A DNA stretch of 64,000 nt from Poseidonibacter antarcticus. Lineage in GTDB: Bacteria; Campylobacterota; Campylobacteria; Campylobacterales; Arcobacteraceae. Every line of letters starts with the position of its first letter. Position 1 is the stretch's first letter. The notes under the pieces are model-generated. The model was not told the DNA's origin. It worked only from the letters and a program-made list of their open reading frames with translations, and ran no database searches. The position numbers were made by a program, and so were the translations under genes. Positions 16,515-28,928 of the stretch are shown here, in pieces. The DNA lies in assembly GCF_003667345.1 (NCBI RefSeq), contig NZ_RCWF01000001.1, positions 310,001 to 374,000 of the forward strand, in the 5' to 3' direction.

Positions 16515-16841
16515 AAGGTAAGCTAATAAGCCGAGTTTTGTTTTTAAGACAATAATTTATCTAGCTACTTAAATTACTTTAGTAGTCAAGCAAAGACCAA
16601 AAATGTGAAGTTTTTACCAGGTCTTCTTGCTGCAAGTTGGGTTTACAAAGCACTTAAGATTACTCAAAAGTCTGGTAGGCTCTTACCCCACCGTTTCACC
16701 ATCACCAAAAAATTGGCTGTCTATTCTCTGTTGCACTATCCCTTAGGTTACCCTAGCCATTTTTTAAATGGAACCATACTTCACTGCAGCCCGGACTTTC
16801 CTCTTAAACTTTTAAGTTCAAGCTATCGTCTAGCTTACCTT
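16515..16841 (-). ncRNA. rnpB: RNase P RNA (bacterial type A)
   Basis: Read on the minus strand, this region shows the conserved RNase P RNA blocks in order: GAGGAAAGTCCGGGCT (P4 5' strand), AGTGCAACAGAGAATAGAC, GGTGAAACGGTGGGGTAAGAG, GCAGCAAGAAGACCTGG and ACTCGGCTTAT near the 3' end. The ends are set by the P1 pairing GGTAAGCTA with TAGCTTACC and by a TATAAT 7 bases upstream. The length of about 327 bases is normal for a compact type A. It processes tRNA 5' ends. The open frame antisense to it is not a gene. Confidence 0.93.
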
Positions 16842-16847
16842 GCACGT

Positions 16848-16853
16848 ATTATA
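16848..16853 (-). promoter_or_regulatory. -10 box of rnpB
   Basis: TATAAT on the minus strand, placed so that transcription would start near 16841, exactly where the P1 helix begins. It lies between the lolA stop and rnpB, so rnpB has its own promoter. Confidence 0.6.
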
Positions 16854-16871
16854 TCTAAATTTACTAAATTT

Positions 16872-17405
16872 TTACTTTCTTATAATATCATAATATGAAG
16901 GAGCTGTAAATTTGAAAATATCATCTTCTATTACTTTATTAATTATTTGATTGTTAAATTTAATTTCTACTTTATTATCTAGTTTATCTTTATATTTAAT
17001 CTGTTCAATTTTATCAGTACTTTTTGAAGTTTCTATTAAATAATCTACAGCATCAATATTTGCTATAAAATTATTCTCATTTATTTTTTTTGATGTTTGT
17101 AATAATTTTATTATATTTATTTCACTTTGAAGTTGCGTATAAATAGCTTGTTCTAATTCTGGTTCGTCAATAATTGCAAAATCATTTGTAATATATACAT
17201 TTTTTTCAATTGGAGTTTTATATTTCCATAAAATTTTTCCTGTATTTTTAATAAAGACTTTGCCTTTGTATTCAATAACTTTATTGTTTATAGACGTAAT
17301 ACTTTGTGTGAAATCAGCCTCAAAACTCTTTAGATTTTTAATATCAGCACTTGCATTCGTTGTAATAAAAAAAACTATAATTGTAAATATCATTTTATAA
17401 AACAT
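16872..17405 (-). CDS. lolA: Outer-membrane lipoprotein carrier LolA
   Basis: A 177-residue periplasmic chaperone that takes lipoproteins from the Lol ABC exporter to the outer membrane. The signal peptide is about 1-20 (ending ASA). LolA hallmarks are the FEADFTQSI segment near 28-36, then YKGKVFIKNTGKILWKYKTP (46-65), a hydrophobic strand and the late FNNQIINKVIEDDIFKF segment. The length is slightly short for the family. It is divergent from secA over 57 bases with a palindromic double promoter. A LolC/E permease lies just past secA, so export and lipoprotein sorting are clustered. Confidence 0.88.
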   Translation of the reverse strand: MFYKMIFTIIVFFITTNASADIKNLKSFEADFTQSITSINNKVIEYKGKVFIKNTGKILWKYKTPIEKNVYITNDFAIIDEPELEQAIYTQLQSEINIIKLLQTSKKINENNFIANIDAVDYLIETSKSTDKIEQIKYKDKLDNKVEIKFNNQIINKVIEDDIFKFTAPSYYDIIRK

Positions 17406-17424
17406 ATTTTAACCTTTTTTTCTA

Positions 17425-17443
17425 TATAATCGTAACGATTATA
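17425..17443. promoter_or_regulatory. Palindromic divergent promoter of lolA and secA
   Basis: A perfect palindrome, TATAATCG-TAA-CGATTATA. The left arm gives a plus-strand -10 (17425-17430) for secA and the right arm gives a minus-strand -10 (17443-17438) for lolA. Both would leave leaders of about 26 bases, each with a ribosome site (AAAAAGG in both). No other sequence is available in the 57-base gap for separate promoters. Confidence 0.65.
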
Positions 17444-17462
17444 ACAAAAAGGAATTAATTTT

Positions 17463-20093
17463 ATGTTAAATGTTTTTTCAAAAATTTTTGGTACTAGAAA
17501 TGATAAAGAAGTAAAAAGATATAGGAAAAGAGCTCTAGCTATAAATGCACTTGAAAGCAAATATGAGTCAATGAGTGATGATGAATTACAAAATAGTTTT
17601 AATGAATTAAAAAAACAAGTACAAAATGAAGAAAAATCTTTAAATGACGTATTAAATGATTCTTTTGCTATTACTAGAGAAGCTAGTAAAAGAGTTTTAA
17701 ATATGAGACCGTATGATGTTCAATTAGTCGGTGCTATGGTTCTTCATGATGGAAGAATTGCAGAAATGAAAACAGGTGAAGGTAAAACACTTGTAGGTTC
17801 ATTAGCAGTATCTCTAAATGCATTGACAGGAAAAGGTGTTCACGTTGTAACAGTAAATGATTATCTAGCTTCAAGAGATGCAGCTGAATTAGAACCTTTA
17901 TATAACTTCTTAGGTTTTAGCGTTGGTGCTATTGTTGGAAATATTAAAGATGATGATTTAAGAAAAGAACAATATGCTTCTGATATTACTTATGGAACAA
18001 ATAATGAATTTGGATTTGACTTCTTAAGAGACAATATGAATTATGATATCGAAGAAAAAGTTCAAAGAGAACACTCTTTTGTAATTGTTGATGAAGTAGA
18101 TTCAATTTTAATTGATGAAGCTAGAACTCCTCTTATTATTAGTGGACCAACAAATCAAAAAAATTCAAATTATCAACAAGCTCAACAAATTGCAATGAAG
18201 TTAGAAAAAGGTACTTTAACAGAACCTAAAAGAGCAGATGAAAAACCAATTACGACTGGAGATTTTATTGTTGATGAAAAAAATAAATCAGTAATCTTAA
18301 CAGAAGATGGGATTAGTAATGCAGAAAAATTATTTGAAGTTGATAATCTTTACTCATTAGAAAATGCATCTTTATCTCACAATCTTGATCAAGCATTAAA
18401 AGCTAACTATATTTTTGAAAAAGATGTAGATTATGTTGTAAATGATAATGAAGTAGTTATTGTAGATGAATTCACAGGAAGATTAAGTGAAGGAAGAAGA
18501 TTCTCTGAAGGTTTACACCAAGCCCTAGAAGCAAAAGAAGGTGTTTCTATTCAAGATGAATCACAGACTCTAGCAGATATTACATTCCAAAATTATTTTA
18601 GAATGTACGATAAACTAGCTGGTATGACAGGAACTGCTCAAACTGAAGCTACAGAGTTTGCAGAAATATATAACCTAGATGTTGTATCAATTCCTACAAA
18701 TGTACCTGTTACTAGACTTGATAAAAATGATTTAATTTATAAAAGTGAAGCTGAAAAATTTGAAGCTGTTTGTAATAGGATTAAAGAATTAAATGAAAAA
18801 GGTCAACCAGTTCTTGTAGGTACTGCTTCAATTGAAAAATCTGAAGCCTTACACAAAATATTAAAAGATAAAAAAATACCTCATACAGTTTTAAATGCAA
18901 AACAACATGAAAAAGAGGGAAAAATTATTGAAGATGCTGGTCAAAAAGGCGCAGTTACAATTGCTACAAATATGGCTGGTCGTGGAGTTGATATTAAATT
19001 AACACAGGAAATTCTTGACCTTGGTGGTTTAGTAATTTTAGGAACTGAAAGACATGAATCAAGAAGAATTGATAATCAATTAAGAGGTCGTGCTGGACGT
19101 CAAGGTGATGAAGGTGAATCTCAATTTTATTTATCGTTAGAAGACAATTTATTGAGAATTTTTGGTTCAGATAAAATCAAAGGTATCATGGAAAGACTTG
19201 GTATTGAAGATGGTGAACATATTGAATCAAAAATGGTTACACGTGCAGTTGAAAATGCACAGAAAAAAGTTGAGCAAATGCACTTTGAATCAAGAAAACA
19301 TTTACTTGAATATGATGATGTGGCAAATGAACAAAGAAAGGTTATTTATAAATTTAGAAATGATTTATTAAAACCTGACTATGATATTCATAGTAAACTA
19401 ACAGAAAATAGATTAGAGTATGTTCAAACTACACTTTCAAATGCAGAAATTATTGATGGTATGGCAACAGAAGATTATAATTATGATTATATAATTACTA
19501 AATTTAAAGAAGAACTTCATTTAATTATAACGTTAGAAGATATTAAATCTGATTCTTATGACGAGTTAGAAGAAAAACTTAATAATATAATTACAAATGT
19601 TTATACTAAAAAAATGGAAATGGCTGCACCTGAACAAAAAAGTGAAATTGAAAGAATATTATACTTACAAATTTTAGATAATGCATGGAGAGAACATTTA
19701 TACTCTATGGATTCATTAAAAACAGGTATAGGTCTACGAGGTTATAACCAAAAAGATCCACTAGTTGAGTATAAAAAAGAATCATATAATATGTTTATTG
19801 ATTTAATTAACAATATTAAACATGAAATTATCAAAGTTTTATTTACAATTCAACTTCAAAGTCAAGATGATGCACAAAAAGAACAAGAAGCATTAGAAAA
19901 GATGAAAGAACAAATGGAAGAACAAATGGAAGAATCAACTGAAAATATTGTTACAAATATTGATCAAAAAGAAGTAATGGCTAGTGATAAAAAAATTGCT
20001 AGAAATGATATATGTCCATGTGGTTCTGGGAAAAAATATAAACAATGTTGTGGGAAAAGTGGACCTAAAAGAGGTTTAGCAGCAGGAAACTAA
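17463..20093 (+). CDS. secA: Preprotein translocase ATPase SecA
   Basis: An 876-residue SecA, the motor that pushes preproteins through SecYEG. Walker A is MKTGEGKT (102-109). The DEAD-like helicase region includes [17 protein letters not shown] (about 209-225), and [10 protein letters not shown] and [10 protein letters not shown] mark the second motor domain. The preprotein-binding and scaffold regions are complete. The tail holds a zinc-binding site [16 protein letters not shown], used for SecB or membrane contact, after an acidic, Gln/Glu-rich linker. The ribosome site AAAAAGGA precedes the ATG. The LolC/E-type permease begins 2 bases after the stop. Confidence 0.97.
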   Translation: MLNVFSKIFGTRNDKEVKRYRKRALAINALESKYESMSDDELQNSFNELKKQVQNEEKSLNDVLNDSFAITREASKRVLNMRPYDVQLVGAMVLHDGRIAEMKTGEGKTLVGSLAVSLNALTGKGVHVVTVNDYLASRDAAELEPLYNFLGFSVGAIVGNIKDDDLRKEQYASDITYGTNNEFGFDFLRDNMNYDIEEKVQREHSFVIVDEVDSILIDEARTPLIISGPTNQKNSNYQQAQQIAMKLEKGTLTEPKRADEKPITTGDFIVDEKNKSVILTEDGISNAEKLFEVDNLYSLENASLSHNLDQALKANYIFEKDVDYVVNDNEVVIVDEFTGRLSEGRRFSEGLHQALEAKEGVSIQDESQTLADITFQNYFRMYDKLAGMTGTAQTEATEFAEIYNLDVVSIPTNVPVTRLDKNDLIYKSEAEKFEAVCNRIKELNEKGQPVLVGTASIEKSEALHKILKDKKIPHTVLNAKQHEKEGKIIEDAGQKGAVTIATNMAGRGVDIKLTQEILDLGGLVILGTERHESRRIDNQLRGRAGRQGDEGESQFYLSLEDNLLRIFGSDKIKGIMERLGIEDGEHIESKMVTRAVENAQKKVEQMHFESRKHLLEYDDVANEQRKVIYKFRNDLLKPDYDIHSKLTENRLEYVQTTLSNAEIIDGMATEDYNYDYIITKFKEELHLIITLEDIKSDSYDELEEKLNNIITNVYTKKMEMAAPEQKSEIERILYLQILDNAWREHLYSMDSLKTGIGLRGYNQKDPLVEYKKESYNMFIDLINNIKHEIIKVLFTIQLQSQDDAQKEQEALEKMKEQMEEQMEESTENIVTNIDQKEVMASDKKIARNDICPCGSGKKYKQCCGKSGPKRGLAAGN

Positions 20094-20094
20094 T

Positions 20095-21300
20095 TTGAAT
20101 AAGCAATTAGTTAATTTTATTGTAAAAAAATATTTACGATTTGATAAAAAAAATCCATTTATATCTATAAGTGCTATTTTAGCATTTGTAGGTGTAGCAA
20201 TTGGTGTTATGGTTTTAATACTATCAATGGCTATTATGAATGGTACTGCAAAAGAGTTTGAGAAAAAACTTTTTACTATGAATTATCCTTTAACAATTTA
20301 TTCGAAATTTAATAATGCAATAGATAAATCACTATTAGATGAACTTCAAATAAAATATCCTAACTTAAAATTTTCTCCTTATATTTCTTCACAAGTTATT
20401 GCACAAAGTGGTGAAGATATGAATGGTGGTATGATATTTGGAGTAATTCCAAACAAAGAAGCCTCTATAAATGATATATATAAAAAAGCTCTTGGAAATT
20501 TAAAACTTAGTAAATACGATATTATTACAGGTGCGGGTATCTCATCGAAATTATTTTTAAATCCTGGAGTTAAAACAACTCTTTATTTTACTTCTTTAAA
20601 TCCTACAGGCTTTTCAATGATTCCTAAAATGAAGAGATTTACATTCCAAAATTCATTTAAATCTGGTTTAAATGCTTATGATCAAGCTTATATGTATACG
20701 TCAATTGAAGCCTTGCAAACATTGCTAAAAAAACCAAAGGATACTTATGATGGGATACATATTTATTCAGATAATGCATTTGATGATATTAAAAAATTAA
20801 GAGAAGATTTAAAAGATACAGGTGCTGGAGTTTTAGGTTGGTGGCAACAAAATGGAAACTTCTTTGCAGCTATGAAAATGGAGAAAACTGCCCTATTTAT
20901 AGTTTTGATGTTAATTATCTTAGTTGCTTCGCTGAACATCATATCATCGCTTCTTATGACTGTAATGAGTAGAAGAAAAGAGATTGCACTACTCTTATCT
21001 ATGGGTGCATCAAATAAAGAGATTAAATCAATCTTTTTAAGAGTTGGTACAATTATCGGTTTTTCTGGAATATTAACAGGTATTGCATTAGGATTCTTTG
21101 GTTATTGGATTTTAGATACTTTTGATATTGTATCTTTACCTGCAGATGTTTATGGGACTTCTAAACTTCCACTTGACTTAGCACTTAGTGATTTTATATC
21201 CATTGTAATTGGCGCAATTATTATTGTTTTAGTATCATCATATTACCCCGCTTCAAAAGCTACAAAAATTGATGTTATCGATGTTTTAAGAAATGAATAA
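20095..21300 (+). CDS. LolC/LolE-type lipoprotein exporter permease
   Basis: A 401-residue FtsX-superfamily permease of the lipoprotein-releasing system. TM1 lies near 24-48, a MacB-like periplasmic domain spans about 50-260, and three further helices lie near 265-290, 318-345 and 365-392. The tail YYPASKATKIDVIDVLR is typical of LolC/E. The frame begins with TTG, 1 base after the secA stop, so translation is probably coupled to secA. No LolD ATPase is in the window. Its placement beside secA and lolA supports the sorting role. Confidence 0.88.
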   Translation: MNKQLVNFIVKKYLRFDKKNPFISISAILAFVGVAIGVMVLILSMAIMNGTAKEFEKKLFTMNYPLTIYSKFNNAIDKSLLDELQIKYPNLKFSPYISSQVIAQSGEDMNGGMIFGVIPNKEASINDIYKKALGNLKLSKYDIITGAGISSKLFLNPGVKTTLYFTSLNPTGFSMIPKMKRFTFQNSFKSGLNAYDQAYMYTSIEALQTLLKKPKDTYDGIHIYSDNAFDDIKKLREDLKDTGAGVLGWWQQNGNFFAAMKMEKTALFIVLMLIILVASLNIISSLLMTVMSRRKEIALLLSMGASNKEIKSIFLRVGTIIGFSGILTGIALGFFGYWILDTFDIVSLPADVYGTSKLPLDLALSDFISIVIGAIIIVLVSSYYPASKATKIDVIDVLRNE

Positions 21301-21320
21301 ACCTAGACTTTAGGTTTATT
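21296..21320. terminator. Bidirectional terminator between the Lol permease and AsmA-like genes
   Basis: AATAAACCTA (21296-21305) and TAGGTTTATT (21311-21320) form a perfect 10-bp stem with a 5-base loop. The stem contains the plus-strand stop codon and touches the minus-strand stop at 21316. Confidence 0.7.
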
Positions 21321-24243
21321 CTTTAAGTTTATCTTTTTTTAATGGTTCTTTCTTCAAATCTTTTAAGAAATCTACAAATTCAGAAGGGGAATTTAGAACT
21401 CTTTTTGCAATATTAACAGGAACTGAAAAAGCATCTTTTGTTAGATTTGTAGATATTTTAGGGTTATTTAAAGGACCAAAAATATTAACTTTAGTTTCAA
21501 CTCTCTTATCTTTTCCTAATAAAACATAATTTATAATTGGAATTGCTCCAACAACTTTTGAATAATTTTTAAAAAAGATTAAATTTATTTCTGATTTTAA
21601 AGTTCCTGTATTTATATCTATCTGTCCTTTTCCATCAAAATCTATCCCATTTCCAACTGTAACTAATTTTTTAATATCTAAAAGCTTTTTATCTTTATAA
21701 TATTCGAACTCCATTAATCCATCAACTACTCTATAACCAGTTAAGTTAAAACCACCATTTGTCGCCATACCAACAACAGAAGGAATAGCAAGAAGTGGAT
21801 TAATTAAAGCAGGAGATGTATTTATAAATAAAAGTAAATTATTTATAATTGCTAAATCTTCAATCTTTACATTTTTTAAAATCATTTTCCCACTTAATGC
21901 ATCTGCTGTTCCACTAGCTAAAAATAATATATTATCACCTTTTAAAACTTTTTTATTGAAAATTGTATTTATAAATGTGTCATTTATATCATTTGCAAAA
22001 ATATCTATTTTTTTATCTTTTGATTCTTTAAAAGTAAAATCTGTTTTTTTATAATTTAAATGAAAGTATTTACTATGATCACGCAATCTTAAAGAAAACT
22101 TATCAGCTAAAAACTTATATTTTTCATTTATAATAATGCTTGAATTTTTACCTTCAATATTTAAATCTTCAATTTTACTCTCTTCTTCATTATTTGTATT
22201 AACTAAAACATCATAATCATTTATATCAATATCTAATTTATTATTAGCAGAAAATTTTAACATTATTTTTTTATCTAAAGTTTCTATTATCGTATTATCT
22301 TTACTATATGTACCTTTTATATCAAGTTTATTTACCGCTTTTCCTAATTGTTGTAAAGGTATATCCAAATCTTTTACTCTTGCATTAAAACTTATAGAAG
22401 ATGGATTTATTTTAGCTTCTGCATTTTCTAAAGTATATATTTCATCATCTAATTTTAATTTTGTATTTTTTACATCAATATTTAATATTGGTAATTCCTT
22501 ATGACTAGAACTTTTTGTATCAATAACAATATCAGTATCTTTTAATGATAAATAAATATCTTTATTTTTTATCTCAATTTTTATCTTTTCATCAAGAGTA
22601 TTAATTTTTATATAATCTTTATTTATCGAACCTTCTATATCTAAAGAGTCAATTTTTTTATTGTTTCGTTCCAAAGGAAAATCTAAATTTGAAATAAAAG
22701 ATGTAAATGATATATCATTTTCATCTTTTATTTTTAAAGATATATCTCCATTTTTTATATTAATATCTTGTAATAATTTAGAATATTCATAAATAGATGA
22801 TAGCTTATCAATATCAACATAAATATAATCTGCAATCTTTATATTTGTATTTAATGCATCTAGTTTTATATTTACATCATCTTTATAGGAAAAAGTTAAT
22901 GGTGTTTTTATATTTTTAATATCAATGATTTTATTTTCTTCATCCTCAATCAAAAAAGATTTAATTAAAGCATTTCCAGTAGCACTTGATGTTTTAGTAT
23001 CAATAACAAAATTTAAATTTGCAGCTATCATATTTTTATGTTTTATATCTGCATTAACAATTTTCACTTTATTATTATCTAAAAGAACTGTAGCTTGATT
23101 AGTATTAAATTCAAAATTATTTAATGAAATATTTGATTTTCCAATAATAAACTTCCCTTTTGTATTCATCTTTTTACTTGATAAATATGGAATTTCTAAA
23201 TTCACTGATGCATCTATAAAACCACTTTTTTGAACAAGTGGTAAGTTAATATTATAAGCTTTTAATATTCTTAATATTCTTTTATCTAATTTAGCTTTTG
23301 AAGCTTTAATATTTACTACAACTTCACCTTTTTTTTTGCTTGTAAGATTATTTATATGAACCCAACTACCATCCATTTTTATTTCTTTGTACACTGGTTC
23401 AATTAAATCTAATGTTAATTTATCATCTTGAAAAGCTACATCAATTTGTTTTGTAGAAATTTCATCAATTTCTTTATGAAATCTAATTTTTGCATCATTT
23501 ATTACTGCCTTTGCATATAATGATTTCTCTATAATTTTATTTTTTTCTAAATCAAAACTTCCATAAAATTCTTTTAATTGTAATTTTCCTTTTACATTAT
23601 TATACATCCACTCTTCTGCAATAGGCGATAATCTAAAGAATTTTTTTAAAAACTTTAGACTTTTAAACTCTTCACTATTTAAATAAAAGTTAGCTTGTTT
23701 TCTATTCATATCTAAAGTAATATCACCTGATAAATCATCATAATAATATTTACCAAATAAATCTAGTTTCTCCTCAAAATAATCAACTTTAGCTTTACCA
23801 ATAAGCATTAAATCTACATCTTTTAAATACAAAGAATAAATATTAAAAATTACTTCCTTCGAACGAAAATCTAATTTTGATGAAATATTAATAAATTTAT
23901 TATCTAAATATAAAGTTTCATCATTTAATGCAATTGTAAATTCATTACCATCAATTATTAATCTTCGTATATCAATTTTTTTAAAGATTTTTAAGATTTG
24001 TGGGAATAATTCAATATTTTTCTTTAAATCTTCATAAGAGTTAGAAACTTGAGATTTTTTAGATTTTATTTTGATATTCTCAATGTCTACAATGAGCTTT
24101 TTATCTAATTTTATATAAAATTGCGAGACTAAAACATTTCCAAAAGACAAAGAGTTTATTTTTATGCCAGAAAACAATACCGAAGATATCAATATTATAA
24201 TAAATAAAAAAGAAAAAAATAGAAGTTTAATTGCCTTTAACAT
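21316..24243 (-). CDS. Large AsmA/YhdP-like envelope protein
   Basis: A 975-residue protein with one N-terminal membrane helix (about 4-25) and a very long beta-rich region. Its many short repeating strand patterns suit the AsmA-like/DUF3971 group (YhdP, TamB relatives). Such proteins form hydrophobic troughs across the periplasm and are linked to phospholipid transport to the outer membrane. The late NPLLAIPSVVGMATNGGFNL segment and the LLGKDKRVETKVNIFGPLNNPKIS tail fit YhdP-type C-termini. The ATG at 24243 puts its first 80 bases antisense to the start of mltG. Family placement is fairly sure; the exact role is inferred. Confidence 0.75.
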   Translation of the reverse strand: MLKAIKLLFFSFLFIIILISSVLFSGIKINSLSFGNVLVSQFYIKLDKKLIVDIENIKIKSKKSQVSNSYEDLKKNIELFPQILKIFKKIDIRRLIIDGNEFTIALNDETLYLDNKFINISSKLDFRSKEVIFNIYSLYLKDVDLMLIGKAKVDYFEEKLDLFGKYYYDDLSGDITLDMNRKQANFYLNSEEFKSLKFLKKFFRLSPIAEEWMYNNVKGKLQLKEFYGSFDLEKNKIIEKSLYAKAVINDAKIRFHKEIDEISTKQIDVAFQDDKLTLDLIEPVYKEIKMDGSWVHINNLTSKKKGEVVVNIKASKAKLDKRILRILKAYNINLPLVQKSGFIDASVNLEIPYLSSKKMNTKGKFIIGKSNISLNNFEFNTNQATVLLDNNKVKIVNADIKHKNMIAANLNFVIDTKTSSATGNALIKSFLIEDEENKIIDIKNIKTPLTFSYKDDVNIKLDALNTNIKIADYIYVDIDKLSSIYEYSKLLQDINIKNGDISLKIKDENDISFTSFISNLDFPLERNNKKIDSLDIEGSINKDYIKINTLDEKIKIEIKNKDIYLSLKDTDIVIDTKSSSHKELPILNIDVKNTKLKLDDEIYTLENAEAKINPSSISFNARVKDLDIPLQQLGKAVNKLDIKGTYSKDNTIIETLDKKIMLKFSANNKLDIDINDYDVLVNTNNEEESKIEDLNIEGKNSSIIINEKYKFLADKFSLRLRDHSKYFHLNYKKTDFTFKESKDKKIDIFANDINDTFINTIFNKKVLKGDNILFLASGTADALSGKMILKNVKIEDLAIINNLLLFINTSPALINPLLAIPSVVGMATNGGFNLTGYRVVDGLMEFEYYKDKKLLDIKKLVTVGNGIDFDGKGQIDINTGTLKSEINLIFFKNYSKVVGAIPIINYVLLGKDKRVETKVNIFGPLNNPKISTNLTKDAFSVPVNIAKRVLNSPSEFVDFLKDLKKEPLKKDKLKE

Positions 24244-25285
24244 TATCGAGTTATTCCTTGTAGCTTGTATTATAATTTTATTTTATGTAACTATTCCAAT
24301 GAGTTCAACAAAAGTATTGTTTATCCCAAAAGGAGGTACTAATAATACAGTATCTTACCTAAATAATACGGGCTTTGAATTAAATATTATTGATAAAATT
24401 ATATTAAGATCAATGGGTTTTATCCAAAGTGGTTGGATAGATGTAAATGAAAATAGACTTACAAAAATGGATTTTTTATATAAACTTACTACATCAAAAG
24501 CTGCATTAAAAAATATTACTTTAATTCCAGGAGAAACATCATATATATTTATTAAGCAACTAGCAAAAGATTTAAATTTATCAGAAGATAAACTTCAAAA
24601 AATATATAAAAAACATGCATATAAATTAGATGGAAATATATTAGCAGATACTTATTCTTTACCATATGGAATGAATGAAGATCATTTAATATTTTATTTA
24701 TTATCACAAAGTAATAAAAAATATGAAGAATTTTCAAAAAAGATATTTGGTTTTTATGATAAAAAGAAATGGTATCACTACTTAAGCTTAGCTTCTGTAA
24801 TTCAAAAAGAAGCTGCAAGTGTTGAAGAAATGCCAATTGTTTCAAGTGTTATTCATAATAGATTAACAAAAGGAATGAAATTGCAAATGGATGGAACTTT
24901 AAATTATGCTGAATATTCTCATGTTAAAGTAAGTGCTCAAAGAATTAAAGAAGATACTTCTTCATATAATACATATAAATATAAAGGTTTGCCAAAAAAT
25001 CCTGTATGTGCTGTTAGTTTAAATGCAATAAAAGCTGCAATATTTCCTGTAAAAAGTAATTATTATTATTTTGTAAAAAATAATAAAACAGGTTTACATA
25101 AGTTTTCTACTTCTTATAAAAAACATGTTAGAAATATTAAAGCAAATATAGGCGTTAAAAAGACTTATACAAAAGTGAAAATTAAAGAAACAAAAATCGA
25201 TAAAGAGGCTAAAGCTATTATGAAAACAGATATAAAAGAACAAAAAGCAACTTCTATTAAGTCACTTTGGGATAATGTAAACTAA
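24164..25285 (+). CDS. mltG: Endolytic murein transglycosylase MltG
   Basis: A 373-residue YceG/MltG protein that cleaves nascent peptidoglycan strands. It has an N-terminal membrane anchor (about 22-45), a LysM-like/periplasmic domain, and the catalytic block LASVIQKEAASVEEMP with Glu216. This is followed by SVIHNRLTKGMKLQMDGTLNY and the LPKNPVCAVSLNAIKAA segment. The last 50 residues are Lys-rich and not part of the core. The only ATG is at 24164, so the first 80 bases overlap the divergent AsmA-like gene head-to-head. A later non-ATG start would lose the basic residues before the anchor. Confidence 0.9.
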   Translation: MPENNTEDINIIINKKEKNRSLIAFNIIELFLVACIIILFYVTIPMSSTKVLFIPKGGTNNTVSYLNNTGFELNIIDKIILRSMGFIQSGWIDVNENRLTKMDFLYKLTTSKAALKNITLIPGETSYIFIKQLAKDLNLSEDKLQKIYKKHAYKLDGNILADTYSLPYGMNEDHLIFYLLSQSNKKYEEFSKKIFGFYDKKKWYHYLSLASVIQKEAASVEEMPIVSSVIHNRLTKGMKLQMDGTLNYAEYSHVKVSAQRIKEDTSSYNTYKYKGLPKNPVCAVSLNAIKAAIFPVKSNYYYFVKNNKTGLHKFSTSYKKHVRNIKANIGVKKTYTKVKIKETKIDKEAKAIMKTDIKEQKATSIKSLWDNVN

Positions 25286-25374
25286 ATTATTGTGCAAATT
25301 TGAAACACACGTTTTTTTGCAATAAAATTACCCCATACTTTAAATAGTCCTAAATTGAAATGTTGCTATTATAG

Positions 25375-27600
<2,226 letters not shown>

Positions 27601-27622
27601 TTGTTACTTAACATGTTGATAT

Positions 27623-27652
27623 AAAAGGCAAGACTTAGGTTTTGCCTTTTTT
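27623..27652 (+). terminator. Terminator after icd
   Basis: AAAAGGCAA (27623-27631) and TTGCCTTTT (27642-27650) form a perfect 9-bp stem with a 10-base loop and a T-run. It ends about 34 bases before mdh, so mdh is either separately promoted or depends on read-through. Confidence 0.8.
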
Positions 27653-27685
27653 AATTTAAAGATATTAAACCCAAAAGGTATTGTT

Positions 27686-28633
27686 TTGTTTACAAAAAAA
27701 GTTGGAATAGTAGGTGTTGGTAACGTTGGTTCTACCCTTGCATATGCATTAGCATCAAAAGGTATTTGTTCTTCAATTGTATTAAAAGATATAAGAGAAG
27801 ATGTTGTTCAAGCTATGGCTTTAGATATATCACAAGCTGCTAATGCAGCTAAATCACATACTATCGTAACTGCAGCAAAAGATGGAAGTGATTTTAAAGA
27901 TTCTGACATTATTGTAATTACAGCAGGAATACCTAGAAAACCTGGTATGAGTAGAGATGATTTACTTCTAATAAATGCTAAAATTATGAAAGATGTTATT
28001 GATGATATAAAAGATAATGCTCCAAATTCTATTATTATAATAGTTTCGAATCCTTTAGATGCAATGGTTTATGCAGCTTTAAAATGTTCAAATTTTCCAA
28101 AAAATAAAGTAATTGGAATGGCTGGTATTTTAGATTCTGCAAGAATGAGTCATTTTATTTTTGATAAACTAGGATATGGTGCAGGACAAATCCAAGCATC
28201 AGTTATGGGTGGTCATGGAGATGCTATGGTTCCTCTTCCAAATTATTCATCTGTTGCGGGAGTTCCTATAAGTGAGCTATTATCAAGTGAAGATATTGAG
28301 GATATTGTAACTAAAACAAAAAATGGTGGTCTTCAAATTGTTAAACTACTAGGAACAGGTTCTGCTTATTATGCACCTGCTCATTCAACTTCTTTAATGG
28401 TTGAAGCAATATTACATAATCAAAAAAAGATTTATCCTTGTGCTGTACTTCTTGAAGGTGAATATGGATATGAAAATATTGTTGGTGGAGTTCCGGTTAT
28501 GTTAGGAAGTAATGGAGTAGAAAAAATTATTCAATTAGATTTAAATGATACTCAAAAAGAACAATTTGATAAATCAATATCATCTGTAAAAGAACTAACA
28601 AACACTTTAGATAGTAAATTTTTTAATAAATAA
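27686..28633 (+). CDS. mdh: Malate dehydrogenase (LDH-like type)
   Basis: A 315-residue NAD-dependent dehydrogenase. The Rossmann motif is GVGNVGS (10-16), and Asp35 at the end of strand 2 indicates NAD. Arg84, Arg90 (RKPGMSR) and Arg153 bind the dicarboxylate and point to malate rather than lactate. The Asp150/His177 pair (GGHGD) is the proton relay. The frame starts with TTG behind an AAAAGG ribosome site. It follows icd, the neighbouring TCA-cycle step group. Confidence 0.93.
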   Translation: MFTKKVGIVGVGNVGSTLAYALASKGICSSIVLKDIREDVVQAMALDISQAANAAKSHTIVTAAKDGSDFKDSDIIVITAGIPRKPGMSRDDLLLINAKIMKDVIDDIKDNAPNSIIIIVSNPLDAMVYAALKCSNFPKNKVIGMAGILDSARMSHFIFDKLGYGAGQIQASVMGGHGDAMVPLPNYSSVAGVPISELLSSEDIEDIVTKTKNGGLQIVKLLGTGSAYYAPAHSTSLMVEAILHNQKKIYPCAVLLEGEYGYENIVGGVPVMLGSNGVEKIIQLDLNDTQKEQFDKSISSVKELTNTLDSKFFNK

Positions 28634-28648
28634 AACAAAGGAAATACA

Positions 28649-28927
28649 ATGAAACAAACTTTAGAAGTAGAAAATGTAAAATGTGGTGGATGTGCTAATA
28701 CTCTAATCACTTCGTTAAAAGAAGAGTTTGGGAATGTTGAAGTTGATTTAAATGTAAATCCACGAAAGATTACTTTAGATTTAGAGGATAATAAAAAAGA
28801 GGCTCTAAAATTAAAATTAAGAAGCCTAGGTTATCCTTTATCTAGTGATGAGCTTTCTGGATTTCAAAAGGCAACAACTACTGCTAAAAGCTTTGTTTCT
28901 TGTGCCATAGGTAAAATGAATTCATAA
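28649..28927 (+). CDS. Heavy-metal-associated (HMA) domain protein
   Basis: A 92-residue CopZ-like protein. The metal site is KCGGCANT (Cys12, Cys15), followed by the ferredoxin-like beta-alpha-beta pattern to about residue 68. A non-standard 25-residue tail ends SCAIGKMNS with one more Cys. It probably binds Cu(I) or a similar soft metal as a chaperone. No metal ATPase is adjacent. It follows mdh after 15 bases with a good ribosome site and is likely co-transcribed with it. Confidence 0.8.
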   Translation: MKQTLEVENVKCGGCANTLITSLKEEFGNVEVDLNVNPRKITLDLEDNKKEALKLKLRSLGYPLSSDELSGFQKATTTAKSFVSCAIGKMNS

Positions 28928-28928
28928 T

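Noticed and set aside
16605-16898. A 97-codon open frame on the plus strand
   Set aside because: It is antisense to RNase P RNA, whose conserved blocks explain the sequence.
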